In this document: positions 18,425 through 27,875 of the stretch, one piece after another
Layout of the letters: each line of letters starts with the position of its first letter
Position numbering within the stretch: position 1 is the first letter of the stretch
Origin: Sphingobium fuliginis
Lineage (GTDB): Bacteria > Pseudomonadota > Alphaproteobacteria > Sphingomonadales > Sphingomonadaceae
Reading direction: 5' to 3'
DNA: 64,000 bases
Assembly: GCF_004152845.1 (NCBI RefSeq)
Contig: NZ_SEON01000001.1
Location: 806,001-870,000 of the forward strand
Notes under the pieces: generated by a model
What the model was told of the DNA's origin: nothing
The model's database searches: none
The model's input: only the letters and a program-made list of their open reading frames with translations
Made by a program: the position numbers and the translations under genes

Positions 18425-19303
18425 TCAAACCAGTCCCGCGATCTCCAGAGCCCGGTCGACGGCGGCACGGCTCGATTCCGACGGCCAGGTGATCGGCAGG
18501 CGGACCTCGCCGGACATGTCGGGCCGAACGCGCGTAAGGGCATATTTGACCGGGCCGGGTGAAGAATCGCTGAACAGGGCATCATGCAGGGGGTAGAGAC
18601 GATCCTGAAGCGCAAGGGCGCCATGCCAGTCGCCGTTTGCCGTCGCCCGCTGGAATTCGGCGCAAAGGCGCGGCGCGACATTGGCCGTGACCGAAATGCA
18701 GCCCCTGCCGCCCATTGCATTGAAACCCAGCGCCGTTTCGTCATTGCCGGAAAGCTGACAGAAATCGGCCCGGCAGGCGAGGCGCTGTGCGCTGACCCGC
18801 CCCAGATTCCCGGTGGCGTCCTTGATGCCGACGATGGTCTGGAATTCCTCCGACAGGCGGTGGATGACCGGCACGCCGATGTCGGTGATCGTGCGGCTGG
18901 GCACGTTGTAGAGGATGATCGGCAGCGAACAGCGCTCCGCCAGATGCGCGAAATGCCGGTGTACCCCCTCCTGATTGGGCTTGTTGTAATAGGGCGCGAC
19001 CACCAGCGCCGCATCGGCCCCCGCCGCCTGCGCCGCGAACATATGCTCCAGCGCGATGCGGGTGTCGTTGGAACCGCAACCCGCGATCACCGGCACGCGG
19101 CCCGCCGCCTGGTCGACGCAGATGGCGATGACGCGATTATGTTCCTCGACCGTCATGGTCGCGCTTTCGCCCGTCGTGCCGCAAGGGACGAGCGCGCTGC
19201 TGCCTTCCCCGATCTGCCAGTCGACGAAGGCGCGAAAAGCCGCCTCGTCCACCGCCCCGTTGCGGAAGGGCGTGATCAGTGCCGGAATCGACCCGGAAAA
19301 CAT
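18425..19303 (-). CDS. dapA: 4-hydroxy-tetrahydrodipicolinate synthase DapA
   Basis: DapA condenses pyruvate with aspartate semialdehyde, the first committed step to lysine and meso-diaminopimelate. This is a 292-residue class I aldolase barrel. The pyruvate-binding CGTTGES is at 41-47, the catalytic tyrosine is in LYNVPSRT (Y132), and the Schiff-base lysine K161 lies in GIKDATG. AAGGAG lies just before the ATG. It heads the leftward dapA-smpB-DUF2062-cckA group and diverges from the lytic transglycosylase gene, so two cell-wall genes share this intergenic region. Confidence 0.97.
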   Translation of the reverse strand: MFSGSIPALITPFRNGAVDEAAFRAFVDWQIGEGSSALVPCGTTGESATMTVEEHNRVIAICVDQAAGRVPVIAGCGSNDTRIALEHMFAAQAAGADAALVVAPYYNKPNQEGVHRHFAHLAERCSLPIILYNVPSRTITDIGVPVIHRLSEEFQTIVGIKDATGNLGRVSAQRLACRADFCQLSGNDETALGFNAMGGRGCISVTANVAPRLCAEFQRATANGDWHGALALQDRLYPLHDALFSDSSPGPVKYALTRVRPDMSGEVRLPITWPSESSRAAVDRALEIAGLV

Positions 19304-19345
19304 GCAACAAACTCCTTCAATTCACCGGGATTCCGGGGCATGATA

Positions 19346-19377
19346 GCGTGAAACACGCGAACGGGGCGCTATAGCGC
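19346..19377. promoter_or_regulatory. Palindromic region between dapA and the transglycosylase gene
   Basis: The divergent gap holds a small inverted repeat GCGTG-AAA-CACGC (19346-19358) and a perfect 12-bp palindrome GCGCTATAGCGC (19366-19377). Either may be a protein-binding site shared by dapA and slt. No known regulator motif is recognised. Confidence 0.35.
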
Positions 19378-19472
19378 GTCATTCAGGGCCTGATAAGGAT
19401 GCAATTGCGATAATGTCCAGTAGGGTATCGCTCTCCTGTCTTGAAACTGCCCCGGAAGCCCTCACGGTTCGT

Positions 19473-21509
19473 ATGCCACTGATTGCTCTTTTGCTTTTCA
19501 CAGCCGGCGCCAGCGCCCAGACCGAAACCACCGGCCCCGCGCCAGCCGCGGCCTATCCGCCCGGCGCCGTGGTGCAGCCTGTTCCCAGCTCCAGCGAGCC
19601 CAGCCCGTGGCAGCGCGCGCAAAGCCGAATCGGCGTGGCGAGCGATCCGTCGATCTCCGGCACGATCAGCCAGTGGCGCGCGCTCCAGCAGAGCGATGGC
19701 CTGGGCTCCTCCACCTATATGAGCTTCATCATGGCCAATCCCGGCTGGCCGGGCGAGGACCGGATGCGGCGGCTGGCGGAAACCGGCATCAATCCCAACA
19801 GCTACGATCCCGGGCAGGTCATCGCCTTCTTCACCCGCTTCCCGCCGCGCACCGCAACCGGCAATGCCCGCTATGCGCTGGCGCTGATGCAGCAGGGCCG
19901 CATGGGCGAGGCGCGGGTCGCCGCGCGCAACGCGTGGGTCGGCGGCACGCTTTCCCCCGATGACGAGGCGCGGCTGCTTTCGCTCTTCGGCGCGGGATGG
20001 ACATCGGTGGAGCATGACCTGCGCGCCGACGCGCTGCTGTGGAAGGGCGACATCATGGGCGCGCAGCGGAGGCTTGCCTATGTCTCGCCGGCCCGCCGCC
20101 CGGTCTATGAGGCGCGCATCGCCTTCCGCCAGAAGGCGCCCGACGCGGCGATGAAGATGCAGTTGGCGGAGGCCGTGGGCGCGACCGACGCCGGATTCGT
20201 CGCGGACAAGGCGACATGGCTGCTCAACACGGGCAACTGGATCGCCGGCCGCCAATATCTCGCCAACCGTCCGGCGTTGACCTTCCGTCCCGGCGACGCG
20301 GAAAAATGGTATGAAACGCTGCTGACGCAGGCGCGCGCCGCCGCCAATGACAGCCAGTGGAGCTTCGCCTACGGCATCGCCAGCAAGCTGGACGACGCCT
20401 ATCTGCCCGGCACCGACGTCAACAGCCGGCCCATTGGCGAGCGCGACGATTATACCAGCCTTGCCTGGCTGGCGGGATCGACGGCCTTCTACAACCTTGG
20501 CAAGCCGCTGGACGCGATGGAGATGTTCCGCCGCTACGCCACAGCCGCCAAGTCGCCGCAGACCCAGTCCAAGGGCTTCTACTGGGCGGGTCGCGCCGCG
20601 CTCCAGGCCGGCGACGCTGCGACCGCGAACAGCTATTTCGCCCGCGCGGGGGCCTTTCCGGACCAGTTTTACGGCCAGCTTGCGCTCGAACGGCTGGGCC
20701 GGCCGATCCCTGCCCCAGCGGCCGTGGAACGTCCGGTCGAAATCTCCGCCGCAGAGCGCACGGCCTTCGCCAGCCGCTCGGTCGTCCGGGCGGTGAAGGC
20801 GCTGGGCCAGATGGGCTATTGGGAAGATCAGAGCAAATTCGCCCGCGCCATCGCCAATAATGCCGACAGCGATGCCGACCATTATCTCGCCGTCGAACTC
20901 GCGCAGAGCATCGGACGGCCCGATATGGGCGTGATGGTCGGCCGCCGCGCCGTGTCGAGCGGCCTCACCGGCTATGGCGAGAGCGCCTTTCCCCGCGTGC
21001 CCGTGCCGTCGGAGGCGCAATATAACTGGACGATGGTCCACGCCATTGCCCGGCAGGAAAGCCAGTTCGACCGGCAGATCGTCAGCCATGCGGGCGCACG
21101 CGGGCTGATGCAACTGATGCCCGGCACCGCCCGCGAACAGGCGGGGAAGCTGGGAATGAGCTATGACGCCAGTTCGCTCAACGACCCCAGCTACAACATC
21201 ATGCTCGGCTCCTCCTATTTCCAGCGGATGCTCGATTATTATGGCGGCAGCTATCCGCTGGCGGTGGCGGCCTATAATGCCGGGCCGGGCAATGTGAACC
21301 GCTGGATCGCCGCCAATGGCGACCCGCGCCTGCCCGGCGCCGACATGCTGCGCTGGATCGAGCAGATTCCGCTTTTCGAAACGCGCAACTATGTCCAGCG
21401 CGTGCTGGAAAACGCCGTGGTCTATGAGGCGATGAACCCGCAACGCGCCCGCTTCCGGGGCACGACGACGCCGCTGTCCAAATATCTCGGCAAGCAGACG
21501 CCGGGCTGA
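19473..21509 (+). CDS. Soluble lytic murein transglycosylase (Slt70-like)
   Basis: A periplasmic enzyme that cleaves the MurNAc-GlcNAc bond to give 1,6-anhydromuropeptides. The ATG at 19473 gives a clean signal peptide (MPLIALLLFTAGASAQ); the upstream ATG at 19413 would bury it. The long middle part is an alpha-helical superhelix of repeats ([31 protein letters not shown]). The C-terminal SLT domain has the catalytic glutamate in ARQESQFD, then AGARGLMQLMPGTAREQ and the AYNAGPGNVNRWI motif. The size is in the range of the Slt70 group. It is divergent from dapA; greB follows 20 bases after its stop. Confidence 0.92.
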   Translation: MPLIALLLFTAGASAQTETTGPAPAAAYPPGAVVQPVPSSSEPSPWQRAQSRIGVASDPSISGTISQWRALQQSDGLGSSTYMSFIMANPGWPGEDRMRRLAETGINPNSYDPGQVIAFFTRFPPRTATGNARYALALMQQGRMGEARVAARNAWVGGTLSPDDEARLLSLFGAGWTSVEHDLRADALLWKGDIMGAQRRLAYVSPARRPVYEARIAFRQKAPDAAMKMQLAEAVGATDAGFVADKATWLLNTGNWIAGRQYLANRPALTFRPGDAEKWYETLLTQARAAANDSQWSFAYGIASKLDDAYLPGTDVNSRPIGERDDYTSLAWLAGSTAFYNLGKPLDAMEMFRRYATAAKSPQTQSKGFYWAGRAALQAGDAATANSYFARAGAFPDQFYGQLALERLGRPIPAPAAVERPVEISAAERTAFASRSVVRAVKALGQMGYWEDQSKFARAIANNADSDADHYLAVELAQSIGRPDMGVMVGRRAVSSGLTGYGESAFPRVPVPSEAQYNWTMVHAIARQESQFDRQIVSHAGARGLMQLMPGTAREQAGKLGMSYDASSLNDPSYNIMLGSSYFQRMLDYYGGSYPLAVAAYNAGPGNVNRWIAANGDPRLPGADMLRWIEQIPLFETRNYVQRVLENAVVYEAMNPQRARFRGTTTPLSKYLGKQTPG

Positions 21510-21529
21510 ACTTGCGCTATGGGCGGGGC

Positions 21530-22015
21530 ATGAGCACTCCCCATCCCAACTATATCACTCCGGAAGGTTTCGCGAAGCTGCGCGCCGAATATGACCAGCT
21601 CCTGGGAGTCGAGCGCCCGAAGATCGTGGAAGTGGTAAGCTGGGCGGCCGGCAATGGCGACCGCAGCGAAAATGGCGACTATCTCTACGGTCGCAAGCGG
21701 ATGCGCGAGATCGACGGCCAGTTGAAGCGCCTCTCGCGCAAGATGAAGGACGCCAGGGTCGTCGACCCGCGCCAGCAGCCCGACAAGAGCAAGGTCTATT
21801 TCGGCGCCACCGTCACCATCGCGGACGAGGACGACAACCACCGCACCGTCACGCTGGTCGGCAATGACGAGACGGACGCCGCCGCCGGCCGCATCGGCTG
21901 GAGCACGCCCATCGCCCGCGCCCTGCGCGGCGCTGCCGTGGGCGACCTGCGCCGCGTGGTGCTGCCCGCGGGCGAGCGGGAATATGAGGTGATGGCGATC
22001 AGCTATCCGGCGTGA
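21530..22015 (+). CDS. greB: Transcription elongation factor GreB
   Basis: GreB enters the RNA polymerase secondary channel and stimulates cleavage of backtracked transcripts. The 161 residues start with MSTPHPNYITPEGFAKLRAE. The coiled-coil tip carries the acidic catalytic pair within GDRSENGDYLYGRKRMREID, and a C-terminal FKBP-like domain follows (GRIGWSTPIARALRGAAVGD). The YGRKRMREID stretch points to GreB rather than GreA. The ATG at 21530 is preferred over a TTG at 21512. It lies 20 bases after the transglycosylase stop and may be cotranscribed with it. Confidence 0.94.
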   Translation: MSTPHPNYITPEGFAKLRAEYDQLLGVERPKIVEVVSWAAGNGDRSENGDYLYGRKRMREIDGQLKRLSRKMKDARVVDPRQQPDKSKVYFGATVTIADEDDNHRTVTLVGNDETDAAAGRIGWSTPIARALRGAAVGDLRRVVLPAGEREYEVMAISYPA

Positions 22016-22053
22016 TGATCGGCCATGCCAAGACAAACCGCCGGAGCAGCCCG

Positions 22054-22239
22054 CTAATCGTCCCGCCGCAATATCACGTTGAGCCGCTCCATCACCTCGG
22101 CGATCGGCTCGATCACGGTGACGCTGCGTCCCTCTCCGAAGCGGATGCGGGTGCCGTCCGTCACCGATGACACGAAGGTGACCTGCGCGGCATTGACGGC
22201 GGTTTCGGTCCGGTCGGCGCCCACGAACATGACGAGCAT
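22054..22239 (-). CDS. Small conserved-looking protein with FlbD-like pattern, function unknown
   Basis: A 61-residue protein without signal peptide or membrane segment. The pattern of a short beta-rich half (FVGADRTETAVNAAQVTFVS), a middle strand and a closing amphipathic helix (IAEVMERLNVIL) resembles FlbD/swarming-motility small proteins (FVLN-DLIE-I---TLTNGK--VV-E---EV). The similarity is weak and judged by eye. GGAGAGGA lies just upstream of the ATG. It lies convergent to greB and downstream of the chemoreceptor gene on the same strand. Confidence 0.55.
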   Translation of the reverse strand: MLVMFVGADRTETAVNAAQVTFVSSVTDGTRIRFGEGRSVTVIEPIAEVMERLNVILRRDD

Positions 22240-22306
22240 GCATCCTCTCCTTCTTTCTGGAAGGAGAGCCTAACCCGAATTCCGCCCGAAGCCAGCCCTT
22301 TTCCCT

Positions 22307-23620
22307 TCAGGCGGCCTGAATTGCGCGGATGAAGGCGCTGGCGCGGTCATCCAGCCGATGCGCCTCTTCCGACAGGCGGCTCGCCGCGTCTCGCATCGCC
22401 TGCGCATCCGCCACCGCATCGCCTGCATTGACGCTGATCTGACTGGCGCTGGCGCGGACATGCCCGCTCGCCTCGCCCGCCTCCGCCACGCTGTCCGCAA
22501 TCGCCCGGCTGAATGCGCCATGCCGCGCCACCGCCGTAAAGACGGAGGCCGAAAGCCGATCCGCCGTCGCGATCGCCGCATCCATATGCGCATGGCCCTG
22601 CGCGACATGGCCGACGGTCGCGCGGATATGGTCGATCCGCCGCGCAATCTCCGCCGCCGCATCGCGTGTCTGGCCCGCCAGCGTCTTGACCTCCCGCGCA
22701 ACCACGGCAAAGCCCCGCCCGGCGTCCCCGGCCCGCGCCGCCTCTATCCCGGCGTTGAGCGCCAGCGTCGTCGTCGCCCGCGCAATCGCGTCGATCAGCG
22801 CGGTCACTTCCCCGATCCCGTCGGCCTGCGCGCTCAGCATCCTTGTCTGCGCCGCACCCGATTGCGTCTGGTCGACGGCGGCGCGAATGGCGGCCCCCGC
22901 CTCGCGCACTTCATCCTCCATCGCCTGGAACAGCAGCCCCAGTTCCCGCCCGGACACGGCGATGCCGGCCAGATTGTCGGCGGTCTGCGCCGCCGCCACC
23001 GCCATGCCGGCCGACGCATGCCCGTTATGCGCGGACCGTTCCGCCGCATCTTCGGCCAGACGCGACAGCATGTCCGCCATCGCCACCATGTCCCCTGTCA
23101 ACGCCTGGACATCGGCCCGGAACGTCGCGCTCTCCCGCGTCACCCGTTCCAGCCGCTCGACCCTCGCCAGCGCCACCCGCGCGTCCCGCTCCGCCGCCAG
23201 CCGGAGCAGAAGCTGCCCACCCGCGACCCCGGCATAGCGATCCCCGTCCACCACGATCAGGCCTTCGCAGCCCTGCCCCTGCGCGGCATAGAGGTCGATC
23301 AGCGTCTCGATGCTGGCGCGCCGCTCGACCGTCGCGCAGTGCCGGACATGATCGTCCAGCCGCCCACCGAAGCTGGGATTGCGCAACAGGGCATGGCCGA
23401 AGGGATTGAACAGGATGCGCCGCATGTCGCATTCGTAGATCGCTCCCACCGGCCTGTCGGCGGCATCGAGTACCGGCAGCAGCCGCAGCGCCGGGTCATG
23501 CTGGAAATGATCGACCGCCTCGCTGAGCGGCCGCCCCAGCCGGATCGCCGGGCTGGGCGTCATGAGGAGCGGACCGGCCGAATGGTCCAAGGATCGGTCG
23601 AGCATTGGGGGTGCGTACAT
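22307..23620 (-). CDS. Soluble methyl-accepting chemotaxis-like protein with N-terminal CBS-like region
   Basis: No membrane segment is seen in the 437 residues, so this would be a cytoplasmic receptor. Residues about 20-150 look like a paired CBS-type sensory module ([40 protein letters not shown]). Residues about 225-430 form a long coiled-coil MCP signalling domain with the tip [20 protein letters not shown] then [14 protein letters not shown]. The usual [11 protein letters not shown] core reads [12 protein letters not shown], so the QTN residues at the CheA/CheW contact are changed. No che gene is adjacent. The gap upstream to ppk2 is AT-rich and includes TTGTAA-N17-TCTAAC on the minus strand as a possible promoter. 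Confidence 0.82.
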   Translation of the reverse strand: MYAPPMLDRSLDHSAGPLLMTPSPAIRLGRPLSEAVDHFQHDPALRLLPVLDAADRPVGAIYECDMRRILFNPFGHALLRNPSFGGRLDDHVRHCATVERRASIETLIDLYAAQGQGCEGLIVVDGDRYAGVAGGQLLLRLAAERDARVALARVERLERVTRESATFRADVQALTGDMVAMADMLSRLAEDAAERSAHNGHASAGMAVAAAQTADNLAGIAVSGRELGLLFQAMEDEVREAGAAIRAAVDQTQSGAAQTRMLSAQADGIGEVTALIDAIARATTTLALNAGIEAARAGDAGRGFAVVAREVKTLAGQTRDAAAEIARRIDHIRATVGHVAQGHAHMDAAIATADRLSASVFTAVARHGAFSRAIADSVAEAGEASGHVRASASQISVNAGDAVADAQAMRDAASRLSEEAHRLDDRASAFIRAIQAA

Positions 23621-23706
23621 AGGGGCCGGTTAAGCCCATAATGGTAAATGAGCCGTTAGATTTTGATGACAATTTTGTTACAAGATGTTGATTTTCAGTG
23701 ATTTTA

Positions 23707-24489
23707 TTACGGAACCCTATAGCCGTAGGCCTTGGCGGCCAGCTTCACCACTTCCGGATCGGCTTCCGGAAAATCCATCGGCACCAGCTTTTCCAATCGC
23801 TTGGCGACATAGGAGAGCGCCGCGATCCGACCCGCCCGACGGTGATTATTGTCGATGGCATGCCAGGGCGCCACCTTGGTGTCGGTCTTGCGGAACATGT
23901 CGTGCATGGCGTCCAGATAATCGGCCCGCCTTGCGCGGTTGCGATAATCGTCCGCGCCGGTCTTCCACCGCTTCCACGGCGTGTCGAGCCGCTGGGCGAG
24001 CTGTTCGTCCTGCGTCTCTTGCGTGATGTGGACGAACAGCTTGACGATGTTGGTCCCGGCGTCGACCTGCTGCCTTTCGAAGGCGTTGATCTCTTCATAG
24101 GCGCGCTTCCATTCGCCCTTCGAGCAGAAGCCCTCGACCCGCTCGACCAGCACCCGGCCATACCAGCTCCGGTCGAAGATCGCGATGTTGCGCCCCGCCG
24201 GCAGCCGCGTCCAGAAACGCCAGAGGAAGTGGCGGTCGCGCTCCTCCTCCGTCGGGGCGGAAATGGGATGAACCTTGTAATAGCGCGGGTCCCAGTCGGC
24301 GGTCATGCGCTTGATGATGCCGCCCTTGCCCGCCGCATCCCACCCCTCCAGCAGGATGACGCTGCGCCGGTCGTGGATGATGTGCGCGACCTGGATCTTG
24401 GCGAGCCGCTCCTGCAATTCGGCCAGCTTCGCCTCATAATCGCCCTTGAACGTCGCGCCCTTCTCATAATCGGCAAGGTCGATGGTCAT
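23707..24489 (-). CDS. ppk2: Polyphosphate kinase 2 family protein
   Basis: PPK2 enzymes transfer phosphate between polyphosphate and nucleotides (GDP/ADP to GTP/ATP or the reverse). The 260 residues show Walker A GWDAAGKGG (49-57), Walker B in IFDRSWYGRVLVERVEGF, and the lid region VKLFVHITQETQDEQLAQRL. It is a one-domain type. Substrate class (NMP or NDP) cannot be fixed from sequence alone. The start at 24489 overlaps the permease stop by ATGA, so the two are translationally coupled. Confidence 0.92.
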   Translation of the reverse strand: MTIDLADYEKGATFKGDYEAKLAELQERLAKIQVAHIIHDRRSVILLEGWDAAGKGGIIKRMTADWDPRYYKVHPISAPTEEERDRHFLWRFWTRLPAGRNIAIFDRSWYGRVLVERVEGFCSKGEWKRAYEEINAFERQQVDAGTNIVKLFVHITQETQDEQLAQRLDTPWKRWKTGADDYRNRARRADYLDAMHDMFRKTDTKVAPWHAIDNNHRRAGRIAALSYVAKRLEKLVPMDFPEADPEVVKLAAKAYGYRVP

Positions 24490-25868
24490 GTCTGCACCTT
24501 CCACTGGCCCCGGCGGCAAAGCACGAGCTTATACCAAAGCACCGAACCCGCAATCTGGGCGGCGGTTGCAATCAGGCCGGGCCGCCCCTCTCCGGCATCG
24601 AGCCAGCTGGTCCAGACCACATAGGCCAGCGCGAGCAGGGTGACGACCGGCGCAAGCGGATAAAGCGGCATGCGATAGGGCGCATGGGCGCTCGCCCCGC
24701 TGCGCCGCCCGGCCATGGCGGCCAGCGCGATGCCGCCATAGATCGCCACCAGCCCGGTGCCGTTCAGCACCAGCAGCATCGATAGCGGCAGGAAGCAGGC
24801 GAGCGTTCCCATCCCGCCGACGATCAGCGTCCCGATCCAGGGCGAATCGAAGCGCGGATGGATCGCCACCAGCCAGTCGTCGATGCGCGGAATCCAGGCC
24901 CGGTCCCGCCCGGTCGAATAGAAGAAGCGGGCGCAGGCCAGCACGCAGGCGATGATCGCGTTCACGATCGCAAGCACGATGCCGACCGACACCAGCGCCG
25001 AAAGGCCGGCGCTCCCCCGCTGCCGCACCAGCAGGCCAAAGGGATCGTCGACGGTCAGCAGGGTCGCAAGGTGGATCCTCGCCAGCAGCAGCGCGAGCAA
25101 GGGCACGCCTTCGAACAGCAGCGCGAGGCCGAGGGCGGCGAGGATGGTTCCGGCGATCCGTCTGGGCGCCTCGCGCATCTCCTCCCCGAAATAGACCGCC
25201 ATGCCATAGCCGTTGAGCGCGAAGATCGCGATGGTCGTCGCCACCCCGATGGAGGCGGCGCTGGCCGGGACGAAGCCCTGCCCCGTCTCTGCCACCACCG
25301 GATGGGTCAGGAATTCCAGCGCCGGCCGCGCATGGTCGGCAAAGCCCAGCACCATCACCACGGCCACGGCTGCCAGTTCGACCAGCAGGAACAGCCCGGT
25401 GATGACCGCATTCACGCGGATATTGAGGACCGCGACCAGCGTCGATCCGATCATCACCGCCACCGCGACCGGCACGGCGGGCAGGCCCGGCGCCACCGTC
25501 GCCATGACCGATGCGATGCCCAGCGCCGCGACGGGCGGGAAGAGCACATTGTTGAAGACATTGACGCCCAGCATGACGAAACCGGCCATCGGCCCCAGCG
25601 TCTGCGCCACCGCGGCATATTCCCCGCCTGCCACCGGCCAGGCGGAGGAGAGTTCGGCATAGATGAAGGCGGTGGTGACGCAGATCAGGCTGGCGAGGAT
25701 CATCGCCCAGATCGCGCCGGTCCCGGCCTCCTGCAACATGCCGGGTATGATGACGAAGACGGAGGATGCCGGGGTGGTCGCGGACAGGGTCAGGAACAGG
25801 ACGCCCGCCACGCCCAGGCTGCGCGCCAGGGCCGGCGGTTTGTCCGGCAACATCTGTTCGTCGAGCAT
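24486..25868 (-). CDS. APC-superfamily amino acid permease
   Basis: A 460-residue inner-membrane transporter with about 12 hydrophobic segments. The APC signature occurs in the first helix (GVAGVLFLTLSATTPASSVF) and in the second and third helices (YAELSSAWPVAGGEYAAVAQ). The conserved helix 6 region FALNGYGMAVYFGEEM suggests the amino acid/polyamine branch. The substrate is unknown. Its stop overlaps the ppk2 start by four bases, an unexpected pairing of a permease with polyphosphate metabolism. Confidence 0.88.
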   Translation of the reverse strand: MLDEQMLPDKPPALARSLGVAGVLFLTLSATTPASSVFVIIPGMLQEAGTGAIWAMILASLICVTTAFIYAELSSAWPVAGGEYAAVAQTLGPMAGFVMLGVNVFNNVLFPPVAALGIASVMATVAPGLPAVPVAVAVMIGSTLVAVLNIRVNAVITGLFLLVELAAVAVVMVLGFADHARPALEFLTHPVVAETGQGFVPASAASIGVATTIAIFALNGYGMAVYFGEEMREAPRRIAGTILAALGLALLFEGVPLLALLLARIHLATLLTVDDPFGLLVRQRGSAGLSALVSVGIVLAIVNAIIACVLACARFFYSTGRDRAWIPRIDDWLVAIHPRFDSPWIGTLIVGGMGTLACFLPLSMLLVLNGTGLVAIYGGIALAAMAGRRSGASAHAPYRMPLYPLAPVVTLLALAYVVWTSWLDAGEGRPGLIATAAQIAGSVLWYKLVLCRRGQWKVQT

Positions 25869-25962
25869 GGCCTGTCCCCCTTGCCCGTCCTTACATCGAA
25901 GGTTCAGCGGGAGTGCAAGCCTCTCCTGTCGTTGGGGCTCAGGGCGAACGGAGGTGGGGGAA

Positions 25963-27747
25963 TCAGGCCTTCGCCTGCGGCTCCACGACGCGGATGTGCA
26001 GTTCGCGCAACTGCTTGAACTCCGCCGGGCTGGGCGCCCCCATCAGCAGGTCTTCCGCGCGCTGGTTCATCGGGAACAGCGTGATCTCGCGCAGGTTCTG
26101 CGCCCCGCAAAGCAGCATCACGATGCGGTCCACGCCCGCCGCCATGCCGCCATGGGGCGGCGCGCCATATTGGAACGCGCGATAGAGGCCGCCGAAGCGC
26201 TCCTCCACATCGGCCTGGCTGAGGCCCACCTTCTCGAACGCCTTGACCATCAGTTCCGGCGACTGGTTGCGGATCGATCCCGAGGCGATTTCATAGCCGT
26301 TGCAGACCATGTCATATTGATAGGCCTTGAGGCTCAGCGGGTCCTGATTCTCCAGCGCATCCAATCCCCCCTGCGGCATGGAGAAGGGGTTGTGCGCGAA
26401 ATCGATCTTCTTCTCATCCTCGTCATATTCGTAGAAGGGGAAGTCGACGATCCAGCATAGTTCGAAACGATCCCTGTCGATCAGGTCGAGCTGCTCGCCC
26501 ACGCGGATGCGCGCCAGACCCGCCAGCTTGGCCGCCTGGCTTTCCTTGCCCGCCGCGAAGAAGACGCCGTCATTGGGGCCAAGGCCCAACGCCTCGATCA
26601 GCTTCGCCGTCCGTTCCTCGCCATGGTTCTTGGCGATGGGACCGCCGGGCACGCCGTCCTTGATGTTGATATAGCCAAGGCCCGAATAGCCTTCGCTGCG
26701 CGCCCAATTGTTCATGTCGTCGAAGAATTTGCGGCTGCCCGCGCCAGCGCCCGGTGCGGGAATAGCGCGGATCACGCTGCCGCTCTCCACCAGCGAAGCA
26801 AAGATGCCGAAGCCGCTGCCATGGAAATGCTCGGTCACATCGCTGATCAGGATCGGGTTGCGCAGGTCGGGCTTGTCCGACCCATATTTCAGCATCGCCT
26901 CGGCATGGGGGATGCGCGGAAAGCTGCCCGCTGGCGTCACCGGCCTGCCGTCGGCGAACGCCTCGAACACCTGCGCGATCACCGGCTCCATGGTGTTCCA
27001 GACGTCTTCCTGGGTGACGAAGCTCATCTCCAGGTCCAACTGGTAGAACTCGCCCGGCAGGCGGTCGGCGCGGGGGTCTTCGTCGCGGAAGCAGGGCGCG
27101 ATCTGGAAATAGCGGTCGAAACCGGCGACCATCAGGAGCTGCTTATATTGCTGCGGCGCCTGCGGCAGCGCGTAGAATTTCCCCGCATGGATGCGGCTCG
27201 GCACCAGAAAGTCTCGGGCGCCTTCGGGGCTCGACGCGGTCAGGATCGGCGTCGAATATTCGGTGAATCCTGCATCCTCCATGCGGCGGCGCATGTCCCG
27301 GATGATCTGCGTGCGCTTGACGATGTTCGCGTGCAGCGTCTCGCGCCGCAGATCGAGGAAGCGGTATCGAAGGCGGATGTCTTCCGGATATTCCTGCTCG
27401 CCAGCCACGGGCAGCGGCAGGTCGGCGGCGGCGGACAGCACCACCGCGTCCAGCGCGCGAATCTCGATCTCGCCGGTCGGCAGGTTGGGGTTCACCGCTT
27501 CCTTCGCCCGGGCGACGACCTTGCCCGTCACGGTCACGACGCTTTCGGCCCGCAGCGACTCGATCACCCTGAACACCGGCCCATCCACCTCGGTGACGAT
27601 CTGCACCATGCCATAATGGTCGCGCAGGTCGATGAACACCAGGTCGCCATGGTCCCGCTTGCGATGCACCCAGCCGGACACCCGCACCTCATTGCCGACC
27701 TCCGCCGTCGTAAGGGCGCCGCAGGTGTGGGTGCGATAGGCATGCAT
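25963..27747 (-). CDS. aspS: Aspartyl-tRNA synthetase
   Basis: A class II synthetase of 594 residues, bacterial type with a GAD insertion. The N-terminal OB-fold anticodon-binding domain is [20 protein letters not shown]. Motif 2 is seen in [20 protein letters not shown], and motif 3 in [20 protein letters not shown]. Alphaproteobacterial AspRS is often non-discriminating and works with GatCAB, but that cannot be decided here. It diverges from rnd. Confidence 0.97.
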   Translation of the reverse strand: MHAYRTHTCGALTTAEVGNEVRVSGWVHRKRDHGDLVFIDLRDHYGMVQIVTEVDGPVFRVIESLRAESVVTVTGKVVARAKEAVNPNLPTGEIEIRALDAVVLSAAADLPLPVAGEQEYPEDIRLRYRFLDLRRETLHANIVKRTQIIRDMRRRMEDAGFTEYSTPILTASSPEGARDFLVPSRIHAGKFYALPQAPQQYKQLLMVAGFDRYFQIAPCFRDEDPRADRLPGEFYQLDLEMSFVTQEDVWNTMEPVIAQVFEAFADGRPVTPAGSFPRIPHAEAMLKYGSDKPDLRNPILISDVTEHFHGSGFGIFASLVESGSVIRAIPAPGAGAGSRKFFDDMNNWARSEGYSGLGYINIKDGVPGGPIAKNHGEERTAKLIEALGLGPNDGVFFAAGKESQAAKLAGLARIRVGEQLDLIDRDRFELCWIVDFPFYEYDEDEKKIDFAHNPFSMPQGGLDALENQDPLSLKAYQYDMVCNGYEIASGSIRNQSPELMVKAFEKVGLSQADVEERFGGLYRAFQYGAPPHGGMAAGVDRIVMLLCGAQNLREITLFPMNQRAEDLLMGAPSPAEFKQLRELHIRVVEPQAKA

Positions 27748-27875
27748 GGCGTTTTTGGTCTTTCAGCTTCGTTTTACGGAAATGACAAATTGTTGCAGCG
27801 CCGCTATGGGCAGTCCTGTCAAGCATTGACGAGCCCGTGCGCGACGGGCCAGCCCATAATAAGATCGAAGACCAT

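Noticed and set aside
19383..21443. A 686-codon reading frame antisense to the transglycosylase gene.
   Set aside because: It is an arginine/alanine-rich shadow of a GC-rich real gene; it has no family resemblance, while the plus-strand protein has a complete SLT domain.
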